NCBI GenBank assembly: GCA_027364845.1
Contig: DAHXOO010000001.1
Span: 30,251-94,250 of the forward strand
DNA: 64,000 nucleotides
Direction: 5' to 3'
DNA from: Pseudomonadota bacterium
GTDB lineage: Bacteria; Pseudomonadota; Gammaproteobacteria; Acidiferrobacterales; UBA6901
Under the pieces are notes generated by a model that was given only the letters and a program-made list of their open reading frames with translations, was not told the origin of the DNA and did no database searches. Shown here piece by piece: positions 9,100 to 16,918 of the stretch (the first letter of the stretch is position 1; each line of letters starts with the position of its first letter). The position numbers and the translations under genes are program-made.

Positions 9100-9969
9100 G
9101 TGGCGATGCAAGGCATGACGCTTCTAATAGTCAGCGGGCTCTCCGGGTCCGGGAAAAGTATCGCACTCCAGGCGTTGGAGGACATGGGGTTCTATTGCAT
9201 CGACAACCTTCCGGCGGCACTGTTGCCGCACTTTGCGCGCCAGATCATGGAAAGCGAGCGCGATGACCTGCGCAATGCGGCGGTCGGCATCGACGCGCGC
9301 AATCACCGCTTCCTCGACGCCCTGCCGGCCGGGCTGAGTCAGTTGAAGTCCATCGGATTGCACTACCAGATCATTTTTCTTGAAGCGGAGGAATCCGTGC
9401 TGGTCAGGCGCTTCAAGGCCACACGCCGCAAGCATCCACTCACCAGGCGGGGTATTCCGCTGCTGGATGGAATTCGGCAGGAAAAAGCGCTGCTCGTACC
9501 GCTGTCCGCGAATGCAGCGCTGCGGGTCGACACAACCCATACCAGCCCTCACGAGCTGCGCCATCTGGTACATAACTTTGCACGCAGCGATAATACCGAA
9601 GGGATGACTCTGATGTTCGAGTCTTTTGGATTCAAGAATGGAACCCCGCTTGATGCGGATTTCGTCTTCGACGTCCGCTGCCTTCCAAATCCCTACTGGG
9701 AAGCCGACCTACGCAAACTGACAGGACTTGATACGCCGGTCATAGAGTTTCTCGAGAAAGATAAGCGGGTGCAGACCATGTTTGCGCAGCTATGCGGCTT
9801 CCTCGAGAACTGGTTGCCGAGCTTTGAGGCGGAGCATCGCAGCTACATGACCATCGCCTTGGGCTGCACCGGCGGCCAGCATCGGTCGGTATACCTGGTC
9901 AAGAAGCTGGCGGAGTACTTCTCAGGAAAAGGGGTAAAAGCCCAAATTCGACACCGGGAGTTGGCATGA
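9100..9969 (+). CDS. rapZ: RNase adapter protein RapZ
   Basis: RapZ is a nucleotide-binding protein; in enterics it guides the GlmZ small RNA to RNase E and so controls glucosamine-6-phosphate synthesis. The 289-residue protein carries Walker A GLSGSGKS at 13-20, and the C-terminal GCTGGQHRSVYLVKKLA and RHREL motifs that mark the family. A GTG at 9100 gives the full form; ATG 9106 or 9115 would trim only two to five residues. It overlaps the EIIA gene by four bases (ATGA). Target RNA in this organism is unknown. Confidence 0.95.
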   Translation: MAMQGMTLLIVSGLSGSGKSIALQALEDMGFYCIDNLPAALLPHFARQIMESERDDLRNAAVGIDARNHRFLDALPAGLSQLKSIGLHYQIIFLEAEESVLVRRFKATRRKHPLTRRGIPLLDGIRQEKALLVPLSANAALRVDTTHTSPHELRHLVHNFARSDNTEGMTLMFESFGFKNGTPLDADFVFDVRCLPNPYWEADLRKLTGLDTPVIEFLEKDKRVQTMFAQLCGFLENWLPSFEAEHRSYMTIALGCTGGQHRSVYLVKKLAEYFSGKGVKAQIRHRELA

Positions 9970-10376
9970 TAGGTCTGTTGATTCTGGCTCAGAGGGATTT
10001 CGGCAAGGGACTGCTGTACTCGGCCGAACACGTTTTGGGCACGCTGCCGCCCGGGATCGAGGCCTTGCCAGTCGACTACGAACTGCCGCAGGAGCGCCTC
10101 GAACAGGCTATCGTTGAATGCTTGAAGCGGCTTGACCGCGGCAACGGTGTGCTAATTCTCGCCGACATCTACGGCGCATCTCACACTAACGCCGCCTGCC
10201 GGCTGCTCAACAAGCACCACGTCGAACTCGTGAGTGGTGTCAATCTCCCGATGCTCATCCGGGTTCTGAATTACCGCGACCTGAACATGGATGGGCTCGT
10301 TGCAAAAGCTCTGACAGGCGGCCCCGAAGGCATCGTGTCTGCGCCGGCAGTGCTACGCAAGGCGGAGCCCAACTGA
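9966..10376 (+). CDS. Mannose-type PTS EIIA domain protein lacking the active-site histidine
   Basis: This 136-residue protein matches single-domain EIIA-Man-family proteins (PtsM/ManX type) found beside HPr and enzyme I: an N-terminal beta strand MIGLLILAQRDFGKGLL, then GVLILADIYGAS and SGVNLPMLIRVLNYR. In working EIIAs the strand ends in a phospho-accepting His, as in THG or AHA. Here the aligned residue 9 is Gln (codon CAG at 9990-9992, one base from CAC). The later DIYGASH replaces the usual Pro with His. The fold should be intact, but phosphate transfer from HPr looks impossible by the normal route. It overlaps rapZ and ptsH, so it is co-translated with the phosphorelay. A sequence error at one base would also explain it. 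Confidence 0.88.
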   Translation: MIGLLILAQRDFGKGLLYSAEHVLGTLPPGIEALPVDYELPQERLEQAIVECLKRLDRGNGVLILADIYGASHTNAACRLLNKHHVELVSGVNLPMLIRVLNYRDLNMDGLVAKALTGGPEGIVSAPAVLRKAEPN

Positions 10377-10645
10377 TGAAGAATAGGACCATAGTGGTCG
10401 TGAATAAACTCGGCATGCACGCGCGCGCATCGGCGAAATTCGTCAATCTGGCGTCACAGTTTAAGAGCGAGATCACCCTGGAACGCAATGGCCATCAGGC
10501 TAACGGAAAGAGCATCATGGGAATCATGATGCTGGCTGCTGGCAAAGGCAGCCAGCTGAACCTGCACGTCAGCGGGCAGGATGAGGATGAGGCGATGCAT
10601 GCCTTGCGCAATTTGGTGGAAAACCGCTTCGGCGAGGAAGAGTAA
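10376..10645 (+). CDS. ptsH: Phosphocarrier protein HPr
   Basis: Small cytoplasmic carrier that takes phosphate from enzyme I on a histidine. The 89-residue protein has His15 in KLGMHARASAKF and the regulatory Ser46 in GKSIMGIMML, at exactly the canonical positions; Ser46 is the substrate of the HprK encoded upstream. The ATG overlaps the stop of the EIIA-like gene (TGATG), and ptsI starts five bases after the stop. No EIIB, EIIC or EIID permease gene is nearby, so a regulatory rather than sugar-transporting role is likely. Confidence 0.97.
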   Translation: MKNRTIVVVNKLGMHARASAKFVNLASQFKSEITLERNGHQANGKSIMGIMMLAAGKGSQLNLHVSGQDEDEAMHALRNLVENRFGEEE

Positions 10646-10650
10646 TTGCC

Positions 10651-12390
10651 ATGCTTGTATTGCACGGGACTGGGGTCAGCAGCGGAATTGCCATTGGCAA
10701 GGCATACGTGCTGCACCGCGAACGGCCGGAGGTGCCGGAATATGCACTGCCCGCGAACCTTATCGAAGAGGAGGTTGAGCGTTTCACCTCCGCAATCGAT
10801 TCGGCGCGAAACCAGCTCGGTCGCATCCGCGACCACATCCCGAAGTCCGCGCCTCCTGAAATATCGAGCATCATCGACACGCATCTGCTGATTCTGCACG
10901 ACAAAATGATCTGCGAAGCCCCAGCCGACACAATCCGAAAAAGTGGATGCAATGCCGAATGGGCGCTAAAGATACAAAGCGACGAGCTTGCAGCAGTGTT
11001 CGAACAGATGGACGATGCATATCTGCGCAGCAAGAAGACCGACGTCGGTCAGGTCGTGGACCGCATTCTGCGCAATCTACTGATGTCTACCGACGAGGAA
11101 CACGAACAGATCACGGATGCGCTCGACGGACAGATCGTGGTCGCCAACGACCTGACACCCGCGGATATAGTATTGCTCAAGCATACGCGCATCGCGGCGT
11201 TCGTGACCAATCTCGGAGGACCGATTTCCCACACGGCGATCTTGGCACGCAGTCTCGAGATCCCCGCCATCGTCGCGGTGCACAACGCCACGCGCGGCAT
11301 ACGCAACGGCGAGGAACTAATAGTCGATGGGAAGCTCGGCGTCCTGATTGTCGCGCCCGAGCATGCCATCATTGCTGAATATCAGCGCCGACAGAAAGAC
11401 ATAATCCAACTCAAGCGCGAGCTGACGGCGATCAAGGTTAGCCGCTCGGAAACGCGCGACGGCCACGCGATCACGCTTTGCGCAAACATCGAATTGCCGG
11501 ATGACGTCAAGGCAGCGACTAAGGTTGCCGCGCAAGGGATCGGTCTATATCGCACCGAATTTTTGTACATGAACCGGCCGGATCTGCCCGATGAAGAGGA
11601 ACAATATCGAGCCTATGCGAAAGTCGTAAAGGCCATTTCCGGTAAACCTGTAACCATACGTACGCTCGACCTCGGCAACGACAAACGCGTCGATGGCGGC
11701 AACCGCGGGAACGACATGGTCACCGTCAACCCGGCTTTGGGATTGCGTGCCGTGCGGCTGTGCCTGCATGACACGTCCCTGTTCCGGCCGCAGCTACGTG
11801 CGATATTGCGGGCTTCGGCGCTAGGCCAGGTACGTATCATGATTCCCATGTTGTCGAGTCTCGGGGAGATGTTCCGCGTACTGGATTTGATCGAGGAAAC
11901 CAAGGTAGAACTGACACGCCAGGGGCAGCCGTTCAACCCCGCGCTGCAGGTGGGCGGCATGATCGAGGTGCCGGCGGCTGCGGTTTCCGCCGACCTGTTC
12001 GCGCCGCATCTCGATTTCTTTTCGATCGGAACGAACGACCTAATCCAATACACATTGGCAATCGACCGCGTCGACGAAGCGGTGAACTATCTTTATGATC
12101 CGCTGCATCCATCAGTACTGCGGCTGATCTCAACCACGATACGCGCCGGGAAGGCCGCTGGCATTCCGGTTGCCATGTGTGGCGAGATGGCCGGCGACAC
12201 GCGCTATACGCGCCTGCTGCTCGGCCTGGGTCTGGATGAATTCAGCATGCACCCCTCGGCGCTACTGGAAATCAAGAGGATCGTGCGCGACAGCAACCTC
12301 GCCGAGCTGGGGCAATTCGCCCAAAGCGTGCTTAACTCACGCGACACCACGGAATTGCACGCGCTCGTGGATAGGATGAACGAGCACTAG
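10651..12390 (+). CDS. ptsI: Phosphoenolpyruvate-protein phosphotransferase (PTS enzyme I)
   Basis: Transfers phosphate from PEP to HPr His15, the first step of the PTS. The 579-residue protein has the N-terminal HPr-binding and phosphohistidine domains with active His194 in GGPISHTAILARS, and the C-terminal PEP-binding TIM barrel with FFSIGTNDLIQYTLAIDR and the catalytic VAMCGEMAGD. There is no GAF domain, so it is the ordinary EI type, not EI-Ntr (PtsP). It ends the hprK-rapZ-EIIA-ptsH-ptsI unit and is convergent with the WYL gene; I see no clear terminator in the 70 bases between them. Confidence 0.96.
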   Translation: MLVLHGTGVSSGIAIGKAYVLHRERPEVPEYALPANLIEEEVERFTSAIDSARNQLGRIRDHIPKSAPPEISSIIDTHLLILHDKMICEAPADTIRKSGCNAEWALKIQSDELAAVFEQMDDAYLRSKKTDVGQVVDRILRNLLMSTDEEHEQITDALDGQIVVANDLTPADIVLLKHTRIAAFVTNLGGPISHTAILARSLEIPAIVAVHNATRGIRNGEELIVDGKLGVLIVAPEHAIIAEYQRRQKDIIQLKRELTAIKVSRSETRDGHAITLCANIELPDDVKAATKVAAQGIGLYRTEFLYMNRPDLPDEEEQYRAYAKVVKAISGKPVTIRTLDLGNDKRVDGGNRGNDMVTVNPALGLRAVRLCLHDTSLFRPQLRAILRASALGQVRIMIPMLSSLGEMFRVLDLIEETKVELTRQGQPFNPALQVGGMIEVPAAAVSADLFAPHLDFFSIGTNDLIQYTLAIDRVDEAVNYLYDPLHPSVLRLISTTIRAGKAAGIPVAMCGEMAGDTRYTRLLLGLGLDEFSMHPSALLEIKRIVRDSNLAELGQFAQSVLNSRDTTELHALVDRMNEH

Positions 12391-12460
12391 CCGGTTTTCC
12401 CGCTGCTTGCCCCAGTGATGAAGCAGTTATGCGCAAGACCGCTAATTTCGGCGCGTCAGT

Positions 12461-12871
12461 TCAGCGGCGATGCAGGTTGCCCGGGAGGTGTGGTCCCATT
12501 TCTTCAGGTCCCACGGACGAAGGGAAGACGAACGAACGGCGCCGGTGGTCATCGACCATGGCAAGCAGCCCATCCCGGTACCTGTCCTTGTCCGACATGA
12601 AACCATCCTGGGTTCGAGTCTGAAAGAATTCCTTCAACAGCGAGACGGCACTGATCTTTTTCAGCCGATACGGACGCCAGAACGGCGGTAGACGGCCGGA
12701 AGAGGAGTAACCGCGGGTCTGGTACCCATCGACCACGATCTCGCCGTTGCCGGCGGTATAGATGGCATGTGGCTCTATGACGCGGATATGAGTCTGATCG
12801 TGATAACGGATCGCCACACAACGCTTTTCCCTGACTGCCACGGTAAGTACTTGTAAAACATTGGGAATCAT
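12461..12871 (-). CDS. Single-domain WYL-like protein
   Basis: A 136-residue protein starting at ATG 12871, which has AAGG eight bases upstream; an in-frame start at 12910 is possible. The segment CVAIRYHDQTHIRVIEPHAI, followed by GEIVVDGYQTRGYS and WRPYRLKKISAVSLL, matches the WYL fold that binds small ligands or nucleic acid in many bacterial regulators. There is no helix-turn-helix domain, so it would not bind DNA in the usual way by itself. It lies tail to tail with ptsI. A ligand sensor acting on a partner is the likeliest guess; no function is proven. Confidence 0.7.
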   Translation of the reverse strand: MIPNVLQVLTVAVREKRCVAIRYHDQTHIRVIEPHAIYTAGNGEIVVDGYQTRGYSSSGRLPPFWRPYRLKKISAVSLLKEFFQTRTQDGFMSDKDRYRDGLLAMVDDHRRRSFVFPSSVGPEEMGPHLPGNLHRR

Positions 12872-12914
12872 AGATTGAGCCTTCACCTTCATACCCACTG
12901 TGGACACCATCTAG

Positions 12915-12942
12915 ATTATAAAATAGTACGATATCCGGCGAA
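12915..12942 (-). promoter_or_regulatory. Possible sigma-70 promoter for the WYL gene
   Basis: The minus strand reads TATAAT at 12920-12915, a perfect -10 box, with TTCGCC at 12942-12937 as a weak -35 (three of six matches) and a 16-base spacer. The predicted transcript would start about 35-40 bases before the ATG at 12871. The sequence is locally AT-rich. No regulator site was identified. Confidence 0.4.
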
Positions 12943-12990
12943 GCAGAGGCAAGCTATCCGGACAAGTGGTCACTTTTCAGGTCTGTGTGG

Positions 12991-14424
12991 TCATTGCCCG
13001 GTTTCCACCGAACCGAATATCCGTTCGCCGAGGCCCCACTTGCTCGCCAGCGTTTCGGTTGCGTTGACGAATTCCTCGGCCCGTGTCGGGTGGTTAACCC
13101 ATGCACGCGCGAGCAGCGCCAAAGCGGACGCATGGTCAGGCGCCAGTGCCAACATATGGATCAGTTCCCCCGCTGCGGTCCCGACCAATTCTGCTCCCAG
13201 GAGCGCTCCGCTGTCTAGTTCTCCGATCAGGCGCACAAAGCCGCGCGTGTCGTCCTGTCCGAGGGCGCAGGGTGAACTCTCGAAGGCTGCGAAGCCCACC
13301 GCGGGTTCCAGTCCGGCGTCTTCCGCAAGATCCTCGTTGAGCCCAATGCGTGCAAGCTCCACGGCGCTGTAGATCACTTCCGGCACCCACAGTACATCAC
13401 GTCGGAACCGCGCCTGTGACGACCCACCCGCGACAATGTTCCGCACCGCGACAGCGGCGTCGGCGATTGCCTGATTGGCGGTCATGTGCTCGGATATGCA
13501 GTCGCCAATCGCGTAGACATGCGGCACGCTGGTCTGCAGCCACTCGTTTACACGCACGAACCCTCGATCGTCCAGTGCTACTCCGACGACGTCTAGTGCC
13601 AGCCCGTCAGTAAACGGAGTGCGTCCGGTTCCGAGCAGCACCCAGTCCACGGCCAGCTTCCGTCCTGTAGCAAGCGCGAGTATCAGTTCCCCATCACGCA
13701 CATCACTGCCGATCACACTCGCTCCTTCAATCGGCTCGATGCCGCAGTCGCGCAGCGCCCCGCTCAGAGTGGTCAGCGCCTGCGGGCTGAACCGGGTGCG
13801 CGTCAACGGCGAACGGCGCGTGATCCAATACACCTGTCGGCCAAGCATTGTGAGTATGAAGGCAAACTCGGCACCAATCAGACCGCCGCCGACTATTGCG
13901 ACGCGATGGCCCGTAGGGGGTGGCTCATCGAAAAGCATGTCCGTGGTCAAGATACGCTGTGGCCGTGGGGCGAGCCCTGCCGGCGCCGACGGCTTCGATC
14001 CCGTTGCGATGATCACATGGGCGGCTTCGAGACACTCGTAGCCCGCCTCAACCGCGACACCTACCTCGTGCGGCGAAACAAAGCTGGCAGTTCCGCTGCG
14101 CATGCTGATACCCAGGCGTTTCATGTAATCCAGATAACTTTCCTGCACCTTGCGCACCACTGCTTCCTGATGCTCCCAAGCCTGCATCAGGTTGGCCTCA
14201 AGGCGCCCATTGATTCCGCGCCCTGCAAAATTGCGGGATGCGGCAATCAGACTTGCGCTGTGGTGCCAGTCCTTCTTCGGCACACATCCTCGATTGAGAC
14301 AGCAACCGCCCCAGTCCTGTTTTTCTACGATCGCCACACGCTTGCCACGCAACGCGCCGAGCACTGCGGCACGGTAGCCGCCGGGGCCGGATCCGATCAC
14401 GACGATATCAAACGCCTCTGTCAC
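12991..14424 (-). CDS. Dihydrolipoamide dehydrogenase-like FAD disulfide oxidoreductase
   Basis: A class I pyridine nucleotide-disulfide oxidoreductase of about 477 residues. FAD site GSGPGGYRAA is near the N-terminus, then the redox disulfide in GGCCLNRGCVPKK (CxxxxC, with an extra Cys where Thr is usual), NAD site GGGLIGAEF, the second FAD motif VYAIGDC, and a C-terminal dimer domain with NHPTRAEEF, where the catalytic His is expected. The start is taken at GTG 14424, with GGAGG 11 bases upstream; the frame is open to ATG 14469. No 2-oxo acid dehydrogenase E1 or E2 gene is adjacent, so a lipoamide role is not supported by context. It could act on another disulfide substrate; mercuric reductase is unlikely because the C-terminal Cys pair is absent. 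Confidence 0.8.
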   Translation of the reverse strand: MTEAFDIVVIGSGPGGYRAAVLGALRGKRVAIVEKQDWGGCCLNRGCVPKKDWHHSASLIAASRNFAGRGINGRLEANLMQAWEHQEAVVRKVQESYLDYMKRLGISMRSGTASFVSPHEVGVAVEAGYECLEAAHVIIATGSKPSAPAGLAPRPQRILTTDMLFDEPPPTGHRVAIVGGGLIGAEFAFILTMLGRQVYWITRRSPLTRTRFSPQALTTLSGALRDCGIEPIEGASVIGSDVRDGELILALATGRKLAVDWVLLGTGRTPFTDGLALDVVGVALDDRGFVRVNEWLQTSVPHVYAIGDCISEHMTANQAIADAAVAVRNIVAGGSSQARFRRDVLWVPEVIYSAVELARIGLNEDLAEDAGLEPAVGFAAFESSPCALGQDDTRGFVRLIGELDSGALLGAELVGTAAGELIHMLALAPDHASALALLARAWVNHPTRAEEFVNATETLASKWGLGERIFGSVETGQ

Positions 14425-14477
14425 AATTTTTCGATCCTCCGTTTCGCGAGTGAAAATGCCGTTCACCACGGAACCAA

Positions 14478-14503
14478 GCCTACTCTATAGGCAGGCCTAC
14501 TCT
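14478..14503. repeat. Direct and inverted repeats upstream of the flavoprotein gene
   Basis: GCCTACTCT occurs twice, at 14478-14486 and 14495-14503. Overlapping them is a perfect inverted repeat TAGGC-AG-GCCTA at 14488-14499. On the minus strand a weak promoter-like pair (TTACCT, 16 bases, TATAGA) spans the same stretch. An operator for the downstream oxidoreductase gene is plausible but unproven. Confidence 0.35.
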
Positions 14504-15240
14504 GCAGGTAAGCTATTTCGGCCACGATACCCTCCGAGGCCAACGGCATCGCACTCACGCGCCTCGCGCTTGATCTACCTTCCGGCCCCGCCTGCCGGAG
14601 GGCCCCGCAGGATTGCAGTAGCACAATCCATAGCGGCCGCTACTGCTGCCAGCAGCGGGATTGAGCAGGGAGTTTCGCGGTTACACGCTGATTCATAAGT
14701 TACCGTTCCACGACGACCCTTGTCCCATGAGTGGTCGCGTACAGCACCTGCCACGGCTAGGCATGATGCCTTATGCTGTCCAGACTGATCGTGCAGATCG
14801 GGCGCAACAGACGAAGTGTGCGTCGGCCGGCGACTGCGTCCATGCCGATCTGGGCATCGAGTGGATGCGCGAACTCCTGACGCTGGGCGGTGGAGACGGA
14901 CATCTGCGATTCGATGTGTATCAGGGCCAGTCGCATTCGCCGAGCCCGCAGGGTCGGGTCGACCGGAAACAGGTGCTACCGCTCGCGCTGCCACTTCCCT
15001 TGCTGCCGAAGGTTGAACCCACGGGCAATACTGGTCCACCATCTGACGCGCGACGGCGCAACCTGTCGCCCGGCCAACATTGCCTGGCTGCTTGACGAAA
15101 TCGGGACCCGTCTTCATACGGCGCTGCGCCTTGAAGTCGGCCGACTACGCATGAAACGTGGCCTGCCGCTTGAAGATAACGAGATCAATCCGCCTCCGGA
15201 CGGATCGCACTGAGCATGCCCTGGCGATCGTCGTCCGCGC
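14504..15240. other. Gene-poor stretch, possible decayed coding sequence
   Basis: Nothing here matches a family I know. Two plus-strand stretches look more protein-like than their surroundings: one near 14840-14920 (DLGIEWMRELLTLGGGDGHL) and one near 15080-15210 (IAWLLDEIGTRLHTALRLEV). They are in different frames, which would fit a frameshifted remnant. A GC-rich hairpin (CCTTCCGG with CCGGAGGG, one mismatch) lies near 14578-14601 without a following T-run. A longer minus-strand frame (14575-15117) has random-like composition and is not supported. Confidence 0.4.
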
Positions 15241-16593
15241 CTAGGCACCGGCGAGCGTCATGTTCTCTATGAGAATGGATCCGGTGCGGATATTGCCGTG
15301 CAGATCCACATCACGACCGACAGCAACGATCTGACGGAACATCTCGCGCAGGTTTCCGGCGATGGTGATCTCTTCAACCGGATACTGGATTTCACCGTTC
15401 TCCACCCAGAATCCGGCAGCTCCGCGCGAGTAATCCCCAGTGACGGTATTGACTCCAAAGCCGATGAGCTCAGTCACGAGCAATCCGGTATACATGCGCC
15501 GGACAAGCGCCGGAAGATCATCGCTGCCGGGTTGGATCGTAAGATTATGCACACCACCGGCATTGCCAGTTGTCTGCATGCCAAGTTTGCGCGCCGAGTA
15601 CGAGTCCAGCACATAGCCCAGCAGCACGCCGTCACGCACGAGATCCCGGTCGCGCGTCGCAACGCCTTCATTGTCGAACGGCGCGCTTCCCAAGCCCTTC
15701 CTCAGATGGGGCTGCTCATAAAGCCGAATCCACGGCGCAAACACCGGCTTGCCGAGCTGGTCCAGCAGGAACGAAGCCTCGCGATACAGACTGGCTCCGC
15801 GTACGGCACCAACAAAATGCGACAAGAGACTGGAGGCAACCGGCGCCTCATACAGAACCGGGGTCTGACGAGTGGACAATTTGCGCGCAGCCAGTCTGCG
15901 TACCGCGCGCGATGCCGCCTGACGTCCGACCACTTCCAGCGCTTCAAGCTCGCTCGCGTCGCGCGCGACGGTATACCAATAATCACGCTGCATTCCGGAA
16001 TCGTCCTGCGCGACCACAGCGCAGCTCAGCGCGTGGCGCGTTGCAGCCACTGTGCCGAGAAAGCCGTTTGTGTTCCCATAGACCTCGAGGCCTTCGTGCG
16101 AAGTCAGCGACGCGCCCTCGGAGTTGCGGATGCGTGCATCGGCCTCGCGTGCTGCATGCTCACACGCGGCAGCGATCTCGATGGCTCGGTCAGCGCCGGG
16201 ATTCCACGGATGGTACAGATCCAGATCGGGAATCGACCGGGCGAGGACCGCAGTGTCCGCAAGTCCGGAGCATTCATCGGCGGCTGTATATCTCGCAATG
16301 CTCGCCGCCGCCCGCACCGCACCACGAACAGCTTCAAATCCCAGGTCCGAGGTGCTGGCCGAACCGCTCTGTTTGCCAAAATAAACGGTTACACCCAAAC
16401 CCTTGTCGCGGGTGTGTTCGACCGTCTCAACATCCCCGAGCCGCACGGTCACGGCCAGACCCTGGCTGACACTTGCGGTGGCCTCCGCCTCGCTGGCACC
16501 CTGCCGCAGCGCTTCGGCGAGAACTTCGCTGACTAGCGCACGCAGCGCCTCCGGGGTGGCTGCAGGCACCACCTGCTTCGCTTCTTGCGTCAT
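15241..16593 (-). CDS. pmbA: TldE/PmbA subunit of the TldD/TldE metallopeptidase
   Basis: PmbA (TldE) pairs with TldD in a heterodimeric cytoplasmic peptidase that degrades unfolded peptides and, in E. coli, matures microcin B17 and processes CcdA. The 450-residue protein has the conserved GLGVTVYFGKQSGSASTSD region, GNTNGFLGT, GLLVTELIGFGVNTVTGDYS, and a C-terminal GNLREMF...GSILIENMTLAG. As expected for TldE it has no HExxxH. It lies 12 bases after a small ORF, which itself follows tldD, so both subunits are probably made from one transcript. Confidence 0.95.
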   Translation of the reverse strand: MTQEAKQVVPAATPEALRALVSEVLAEALRQGASEAEATASVSQGLAVTVRLGDVETVEHTRDKGLGVTVYFGKQSGSASTSDLGFEAVRGAVRAAASIARYTAADECSGLADTAVLARSIPDLDLYHPWNPGADRAIEIAAACEHAAREADARIRNSEGASLTSHEGLEVYGNTNGFLGTVAATRHALSCAVVAQDDSGMQRDYWYTVARDASELEALEVVGRQAASRAVRRLAARKLSTRQTPVLYEAPVASSLLSHFVGAVRGASLYREASFLLDQLGKPVFAPWIRLYEQPHLRKGLGSAPFDNEGVATRDRDLVRDGVLLGYVLDSYSARKLGMQTTGNAGGVHNLTIQPGSDDLPALVRRMYTGLLVTELIGFGVNTVTGDYSRGAAGFWVENGEIQYPVEEITIAGNLREMFRQIVAVGRDVDLHGNIRTGSILIENMTLAGA

Positions 16594-16605
16594 CCGGTGC
16601 GGCCC

Positions 16606-16857
16606 CTAACTCGAGTGCTTGTTGATGGCACTGCGGTTTCCCCAATGCCCGATGTTGTCCACCTCGACACCAACCCACCATAAATCGCCAATACTGTCGT
16701 GGCTGTGGCCTCCGACGATATGCTGACCCTGCCCGAGCATGATGTGGGTAAGATGAGCGCGTGCTTCCCCAATACGGCGATATACATGCCACTGCACAAC
16801 GTTCCCGCGACCGTTCTGGGGCAGCGGCCGCTCTTCATTAAGAAACTGGTCATTCAT
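16606..16857 (-). CDS. Small His-rich protein encoded between tldD and pmbA
   Basis: An 83-residue frame starts at ATG 16857, eight bases after a perfect AGGAGG, the best ribosome-binding site in this part of the window. It is co-directional with and lies between tldD (61 bases upstream) and pmbA (12 bases downstream). The product has eight histidines, including QHIVGGHSHDSIGD, and an N-terminal MNDQFLNEERPLPQNGRGN that is polar and disordered-looking. I know no family for it. An overlapping alternative frame (16590-16853) lacks the Shine-Dalgarno support. Because TldD/TldE processes peptides, a substrate or helper role is conceivable, but this is inference from position alone. Confidence 0.55.
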   Translation of the reverse strand: MNDQFLNEERPLPQNGRGNVVQWHVYRRIGEARAHLTHIMLGQGQHIVGGHSHDSIGDLWWVGVEVDNIGHWGNRSAINKHSS

Positions 16858-16918
16858 GACACGATCCTCCTGCATTCGTACTTGGACAGGCAATCGCCAG
16901 CCAGACGTCTCAAGTCCA

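Noticed and set aside
12608-12625. GGGTTCGAGTCT, similar to a tRNA T-loop
   Set aside because: The flanks do not pair as a T-stem, no other tRNA arms are present and the stretch is within the WYL coding sequence.
14575-15117. 180-codon minus-strand frame between pmbA and the flavoprotein gene
   Set aside because: Arg/Pro/Ala/Thr-rich random-like product, no ribosome-binding site and no family match.
15298-16536. 412-codon plus-strand frame opposite pmbA
   Set aside because: It is the antisense shadow of a conserved gene; its product has no domain and GC-driven composition.
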